DNA of 11,153 nt, taken from assembly GCA_052173415.1 (NCBI GenBank), contig JBQMYQ010000049.1, positions 1 through 11,153 on the forward strand, read 5' to 3'. Below, piece by piece: positions 7,394 through 11,153 of this stretch (position 1 is its first letter; each line of letters opens with the position of its first letter). Source of the DNA: Wolinella sp052173415. GTDB taxonomy: Bacteria > Campylobacterota > Campylobacteria > Campylobacterales > Helicobacteraceae. The position numbers and the translations under genes were made by a program. The notes below the pieces were generated by a model that saw nothing but the letters and a program-made list of their open reading frames with translations, ran no database searches and was not told the origin of the DNA.

Positions 7394-7407
7394 AAGCGTA
7401 TTGCCAC

Positions 7408-7484
7408 GATTCCTGCGTGTGCAATTTCGCATGAAGCACTTTTTGGCTACGATTCCACAAAATTTACGCGCACGCAGGGGAATC
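7408..7484 (+). promoter_or_regulatory. Long leader hairpin covering the tgt ribosome binding site
   Basis: The left arm GATTCCTGCGTGTGC (7408-7422) pairs with the right arm GCGCACGCA-gg-GGAATC (7468-7484): 15 pairs, one of them G-U, with two bulged Gs. Five more pairs (AATTT 7423-7427 with AAATT 7460-7464) extend it after a 3-base bulge. The right arm contains the tgt Shine-Dalgarno AGGGG and ends one base before the ATG, so the folded leader would hide the ribosome site. This holds only if transcription starts upstream of 7408; a TATACC at 7387-7392 is a possible -10. It does not resemble the preQ1-I riboswitch consensus. Function is inferred. Confidence 0.45.
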
Positions 7485-7485
7485 C

Positions 7486-8613
7486 ATGACCTTCACACTA
7501 CAAGCCACCGACGGACTCGCTCGCGCGGGGAATCTCTCCCTCGCTCATGGCGAGATTCCCACACCCATTTTCATGCCCGTAGGGACACAAGCAAGTGTCA
7601 AAGCACTCGATCACACCGATCTTTTGGAGCACATCGACGCGCCCATAATCCTAGGCAACACCTATCATCTCTACCTGCGCCCCGGAGATGAGACTATCGC
7701 GCGCCTTGGCGGGCTGCATCGTTTTACTAAATTTCCACGCAATTTCCTCACAGATAGCGGCGGATTCCAGGCTTTTAGCCTCAGCACAAACACAAAACAC
7801 GAGCAAGAGGGAATCCTCTTTAAGAGCCATATCGATGGCTCAAAGCACCTCTTCACACCCACAAAAGTGCTCGATATAGAATACAATCTAAACAGCGACA
7901 TCATGATGGTTTTGGACGATTTGGTCGGCTTACCCGCCCCGCGTGAGCGAATCAGGGAATCAATCGAACGCACGACGCGCTGGGCGGAGCAATCCTTGCG
8001 CTATCACAAGAGCAAAAAGCAAAATGGGGAGGCGCGCACAAATCATCTCTTCGCGATTGTTCAAGGTGGCACAGATAGGGAATTTCGCACGCTCTCCGCG
8101 AGGAATCTTACAAATCTTGGCGAATTTGATGGATTTGCCATAGGCGGGCTGGCTGTGGGCGAACCAAACGCACAGATGTATGAGACACTCGAATTCACCA
8201 CCCCCCTGCTCCCGCGAGATAGACCCCGCTACCTCATGGGCGTAGGCACGCCTATGGACATCATCGAGGGAATCGCGCGAGGAATCGACATGTTTGACTG
8301 CGTCATGCCTACGAGAAACGCCCGAAATGGCACGCTTTTCACGCACTTTGGCAAAATCTCCATCAAATCCCCACGCTTCACACTCGATGAGTCGCCCATC
8401 GATCCCAAATGCGACTGCTACACGTGTCGCCACCACTCGCGCGCCTATTTGCGTCATCTCTTTAGGAGTGGCGAATTTAGCTATTTTCGCCTCGCCTCAA
8501 TCCACAACCTCCGCTATTATCTAAATCTCGTGCGTGGCGCACGTGAGGCAATTTTAGCCGGGAAGTGGGAGGCGTATAGAGCGGGATTTTATGATGCTTT
8601 GGGGGTGGAGTAA
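7486..8613 (+). CDS. tgt: tRNA-guanine transglycosylase (queuine tRNA-ribosyltransferase)
   Basis: Bacterial TGT exchanges guanine-34 in the anticodons of tRNA-Asp, -Asn, -His and -Tyr for preQ1, the entry to queuosine. At 375 residues it has the standard length. TDSGGFQAFSLS carries the general acid Asp90, and VQGG (192-195) and GGLAVGE (220-226) line the base pocket. The nucleophile is Asp271 in MFDCVMPTRNARNG. Zinc is bound by C309, C311, C314 and H340, with the same spacing as in the Zymomonas enzyme. ATG 7486 has AGGGG five bases before it. The gene is complete and has the balanced composition of the region to its left. It is probably the last core gene before the AT-rich insertion. Confidence 0.98.
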   Translation: MTFTLQATDGLARAGNLSLAHGEIPTPIFMPVGTQASVKALDHTDLLEHIDAPIILGNTYHLYLRPGDETIARLGGLHRFTKFPRNFLTDSGGFQAFSLSTNTKHEQEGILFKSHIDGSKHLFTPTKVLDIEYNLNSDIMMVLDDLVGLPAPRERIRESIERTTRWAEQSLRYHKSKKQNGEARTNHLFAIVQGGTDREFRTLSARNLTNLGEFDGFAIGGLAVGEPNAQMYETLEFTTPLLPRDRPRYLMGVGTPMDIIEGIARGIDMFDCVMPTRNARNGTLFTHFGKISIKSPRFTLDESPIDPKCDCYTCRHHSRAYLRHLFRSGEFSYFRLASIHNLRYYLNLVRGAREAILAGKWEAYRAGFYDALGVE

Positions 8614-8741
8614 AAACAGTATAAATAAAGATCCGTCTAACAGGTGTTTAAAAGTCCTTTCTTTATAGTGTGAGGGACATGCAATATGAGCATTTGCCCA
8701 AGCACTCATAACCATGCTTTTTAATATAAGGAAAAATATCC

Positions 8742-10448
8742 ATGCAGGCAGAAACACATTCTATCCATGATGTCTTAGCCAAAAATGCAACATCTTTTTT
8801 TATTCCTCCGTTTCAAAGAGCATACGCATGGGGGAAAACGGAAATAGAGAGATATTTTAATGACATTATTAAAATAATTAATTCGGAGCTTGACTCAACT
8901 CAATCCGATAAACTTGAACACTTTTTTGGGACGATCGTCATAAGGGAAGAAAAAGCGGGATTTGCAAATAAATCAATTGTGATAGACGGTCAGCAGAGAT
9001 TAACAACGACTTTACTTTTTCTCATTGCCTTACGGGATAATGTGAACGATAAAGAAAATAAAGACCTCATAACGAGTACTTATTTAACTAATAATGCCTC
9101 ATCTTTTCCGGATAAGATCAAGCTAAAACAAGTTTCAAAAGATTGGGATGCCTATCGCGCTTTAATAAATGAGACAAGCGTTAAGCCCAGTATAATCAAA
9201 AACGCATATGATATCTTTACTAAACTGATAGCAGATACAAAAATATCACAACCTGAAATTACATGGGAAAAGTATATTTTGGCTATTCAACGCCTCAATG
9301 TTGCCGTTATTTTCTTAGATGAAAGACCATTTAAAGGTGAAGACCCTCAAATCATTTTTGAAACATTAAATTCTTTGGGAAAACCGCTAGAACTTTCTGA
9401 TTTAATTAGAAATTATGTACTTTTAAGCATGGACAGCAAGAAGCAATCGGATGTGTATGAAACAATTTGGTATCCAAAAATTGAGTCACAATTGACCATC
9501 AGCGCTTCCAGCACTTCCGATTTTTTCCGAGATTTTTTACAATATAAAATATCAGCTTCCATAAAAGCGGTAAGCGACAATAATACAAAAGAAATTTATA
9601 CAAAATTCAAAAATTTTGTCGATGGATCCTATCCCAATCATGAAGCCTTTATCGACGATATTATAAAGTACGTAAAGCTCTATATGTGGATTATTCAAGG
9701 AGAAGTCACCGATACTATTTCTTCGGATAAAGCAAAAGACGATCAAATAAAAGAACTACTGCGGAATATTTTTCATGATATAAAAACAGAAGCTTTTAAA
9801 CCATTCACTCTTGGATTACTATATTACCATCAAAATCAAGCAAGCACCGTTACATTCAATGATGATGATTTTGTTGCAATATTACAAATAATAAGAACAT
9901 ACTTAATACGCAGACGAATTGTAAAGCTAGCGGAAGGTGAGAATAAAAGCATTATGCCTTTATGCAGCAGAATACCTGAATTGGTTCAGAGAAAAATTGA
10001 GATGATTGATTTATTGTCGAGCATGTTTTATAAAATGCGATTTCCGAATGACGTTGAAATGTGGCAAGTCTTTATGGATGCAAACTTTTATAAAGATTTT
10101 AAGAACTACAGAAAATTTGTTCTAGGAAAAATAGAAGAACACAATGCGAAAGTTTCCGTTGATTTTAGAGATCCGAAAGTTACTATTGAGCATATTATGT
10201 CGCAGACGCTCAGCGATGACTGGAAGACAATGCTTGGGGGTAATTATGAAGAAATACACGAAAAATATTTACATAACATTAGCAATTTGATTTTAACGGA
10301 ATTTAATAGTGAAATAGGGAATAAACCTTTTAAAGATAAAAAAGAGCAATTGCAGAAATCTTCTTTATATTATAGGCTGGAAATAGTAAAAAACGATGTC
10401 TGGAATAAAGATACTATCAAGCAGCACCAGTCCGACATGATTAATTGA
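8742..10448 (+). CDS. DUF262/DUF1524 (GmrSD/SspE-like) putative restriction nuclease, cut by a stop codon
   Basis: Proteins with this pair of domains act as modification-dependent or phosphorothioate-linked DNA nucleases against phages (GmrSD, SspE, BrxU types). Which subtype this is, and what DNA it senses, cannot be told. DUF262 (ParB/Srx-like NTPase fold) is at the N-terminus: IPPFQRAYAW (21-30), FFGTIVI (61-67) and the signature IDGQQRLTT (81-89). A helical middle follows. DUF1524, an HNH-like nuclease, is near 475-540: VTIEHIMSQ with H484, W494, H511, N515 in NISNLIL, and N522, then GNKPFKDKK. ATG 8742 has AAGGA eight bases upstream. The TGA at 10446-10448 stops the protein at 568 residues; both catalytic domains are upstream of it. 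AT-rich codon use unlike its neighbours suggests acquisition by transfer. No partner gene (DndB/Ssp, BREX) is visible. Confidence 0.85.
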   Translation: MQAETHSIHDVLAKNATSFFIPPFQRAYAWGKTEIERYFNDIIKIINSELDSTQSDKLEHFFGTIVIREEKAGFANKSIVIDGQQRLTTTLLFLIALRDNVNDKENKDLITSTYLTNNASSFPDKIKLKQVSKDWDAYRALINETSVKPSIIKNAYDIFTKLIADTKISQPEITWEKYILAIQRLNVAVIFLDERPFKGEDPQIIFETLNSLGKPLELSDLIRNYVLLSMDSKKQSDVYETIWYPKIESQLTISASSTSDFFRDFLQYKISASIKAVSDNNTKEIYTKFKNFVDGSYPNHEAFIDDIIKYVKLYMWIIQGEVTDTISSDKAKDDQIKELLRNIFHDIKTEAFKPFTLGLLYYHQNQASTVTFNDDDFVAILQIIRTYLIRRRIVKLAEGENKSIMPLCSRIPELVQRKIEMIDLLSSMFYKMRFPNDVEMWQVFMDANFYKDFKNYRKFVLGKIEEHNAKVSVDFRDPKVTIEHIMSQTLSDDWKTMLGGNYEEIHEKYLHNISNLILTEFNSEIGNKPFKDKKEQLQKSSLYYRLEIVKNDVWNKDTIKQHQSDMIN

Positions 10449-10958
10449 TTTTTAGAAACATTTCCATTGCCAGTTGAGTATCGATCTAGACCTAATTATG
10501 TCGATAAAAAAGTCGATGGAGACCCCTTTTATCCTATGGATGACGATGCCGAAGATTGGGCGACAGACAAGAAAGCGGTGGAGATGACGATTGACGATAA
10601 AGTTTTTGATGTTTCTACTTGGCAAGATGTTTTTATAAAGTTTATTGCATTTATGAAAGAAGATAGCAGATATGATTTCCAATTTATCCTTGACAATCAA
10701 ATGGATCTCTTTAGTAAAGAAGGTGTAATTCTTAATTGGAATGCACTAAAAGCGATTATTGATAAGGATATCAAACGGGCAAATCAGTATAAAACATTTG
10801 ACGGATTGGCTCCAGATAGAATTGCAAACCCAACAAGTGATATGCTATTTATACATATAAACATATCAGCAGCGACGTGTATAACTCGTATTGCAAATAT
10901 TATGAATAAATTTGATATGCCTAAAGAATTTGTAATGATTAAGTCGTCCACCTTTTAA
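10449..10958 (+). pseudogene. C-terminal domain of the DUF262 nuclease, separated by an in-frame TGA
   Basis: This continues in exactly the reading frame of the gene before it. Only the TGA at 10446-10448 intervenes, and replacing it with Trp gives a smooth join (SDMIN-W-FLETFPLPVEY). It contains the family's usual C-terminal elements: a beta strand followed by FDVSTWQDVFIKFIAFM, and the end DMLFIHINISAATCITRIANIM...PKEFVMI, matching the 'ethLSA...f.i' tail I recall from full-length DUF262 proteins. The first possible start, TTG 10467, has no Shine-Dalgarno, so it is probably not translated on its own. With the upstream part the whole would be 738 codons. Confidence 0.8.
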
Positions 10959-10985
10959 AATCAAAGTGGGGCATCATTTTAAAAG
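10952..10985. terminator. Possible bidirectional terminator between convergent genes
   Basis: A perfect 10-bp inverted repeat, CTTTTAAAAT (10952-10961) with ATTTTAAAAG (10976-10985), and a 14-base loop. It overlaps the TAA of the DUF262 C-terminal region and the stop of the small minus-strand ORF. The stem is almost all A-T, so it would be weak. The convergent position supports the call more than its strength does. Confidence 0.4.
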
Positions 10986-11077
10986 TGCTCTAAACGGGTG
11001 GGCTTGATTCCTACAGGAATGCCCGGACACCGGGGATAGGCATAAACGTAGCAAGCTTCGTGAGGTATTTTAGTCAT
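10979..11077 (-). CDS. Possible 32-residue ORF overlapping the gene upstream
   Basis: ATG 11077 overlaps the stop of the gene entering from the right edge (ATGA), which would allow coupled translation. The peptide has two cysteines and a Pro/Gly-rich centre (YPRCPGIPVGIKPTRLEHF). No convincing ribosome site of its own is present. The DNA beneath contains small hairpins (CCCGG-ACA-CCGGG at 11022-11034; ATGCC/GGCAT at 11019-11043), so the sequence may be conserved for structure and not for protein. Function unknown. Confidence 0.3.
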   Translation of the reverse strand: MTKIPHEACYVYAYPRCPGIPVGIKPTRLEHF

Positions 11078-11153
11078 GATTTTTTCTTTTTAATAATCGG
11101 CAATTCATCATACATCGCATTAAACAAATCGGAGAGAAACTCCCTGTCATCGA
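11074..11153 (-). CDS. 3' end of an unidentified gene, last 25 codons
   Basis: An open frame from the right edge to TGA 11074. It ends DDREFLSDLFNAMYDELPI followed by a lysine-rich tail (IKKKKS). The composition is protein-like, but too little is present to assign a family. It is convergent with the DUF262 gene, and its stop overlaps the start of the 32-codon ORF. Confidence 0.6.
   Translation of the reverse strand, partial: DDREFLSDLFNAMYDELPIIKKKKS

Larger units (their letters stand above)
20..8285. repeat. Dispersed short motif GGAATC/GATTCC (often GGGAATC)
   Basis: By hand I count 47 copies of the 6-mer on either strand in 1-8613, of which about 26 extend to GGGAATC; chance predicts about four 6-mers. 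They fall in genes of both orientations, in several codon phases (GGA-ATC as Gly-Ile, but also GA-TTC-C and ATT-CCC), and in spacers. None lies in 8614-11000. The role is unknown; uptake signal, protein-binding site and codon-pair bias are all possible. Confidence 0.7.

Noticed and set aside
8614..8741. Terminator after tgt or promoter for the DUF262 gene
   Set aside because: There are only short stems (AAGCA/TGCTT before a T-run near 8711-8733; TATGAG/CTCATA) and a TATAAA near 8620. Each is weak, so none is called.
10467..10958. Independent 163-residue gene starting at TTG 10467
   Set aside because: It has the same frame as the DUF262 gene, no ribosome site, and the content expected for that family's C-terminus.

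Overview
The window looks like chromosome from an epsilonproteobacterium (Campylobacterota), most probably Helicobacter or Wolinella-like. This rests on recognised gene families: a short single-RRM protein of the HP0827 type, a COG3400-type RCK (TrkA-like) protein divergent from tgt, and a compact hydrogenase-maturation cluster hypF-hypB-hypC-hypD. The genus is an inference. Base composition is roughly balanced up to about 8.6 kb (a sampled hyp line was 29/60 G+C) and clearly lower after that (a sampled line at 9.6 kb was 21/60).

Layout. Positions 4793 down to 1 (minus strand) hold a tightly packed operon: hypF, hypB, hypC, hypD and the first 160 codons of an unrecognised gene that starts inside hypD and runs off the window. 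HypF, HypC and HypD build and carry the Fe(CN)2CO group, and HypB is the GTPase for nickel delivery. hypE and hypA, which complete this set, are not in the window. Positions 4794-5341 are non-coding: AT-rich, then a GT-rich stretch that looks like a structured leader for a small RNA-binding protein gene (5342-5614, plus strand, TTG start). A strong hairpin follows it, then a doubtful 53-codon cysteine-rich ORF on the minus strand. A 470-residue RCK-domain protein (minus) and tgt, queuine tRNA-ribosyltransferase (plus), diverge from a 133-bp spacer with a very good extended -10 for the former and a long hairpin covering the ribosome binding site of the latter.

From 8614 the character changes. 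A DUF262/DUF1524 (GmrSD/SspE-like) putative restriction nuclease gene lies in AT-rich DNA. It is cut by one in-frame TGA at 10446-10448. The family's C-terminal domain continues in the same frame to 10958, so the gene carries a nonsense mutation, or less likely a readthrough or sequence error. Convergent to it are a 32-codon ORF and the 3' end of another gene entering from the right edge.

The most unusual window-wide signal is a short motif, GGAATC/GATTCC (often GGGAATC). I counted 47 copies on either strand in 1-8613, against about 4 expected by chance, none in 8614-11000, and one at 11006. Inverted pairs of it form the hairpin after the RRM gene, the base of the tgt leader hairpin, and a hairpin in the first tgt codons.
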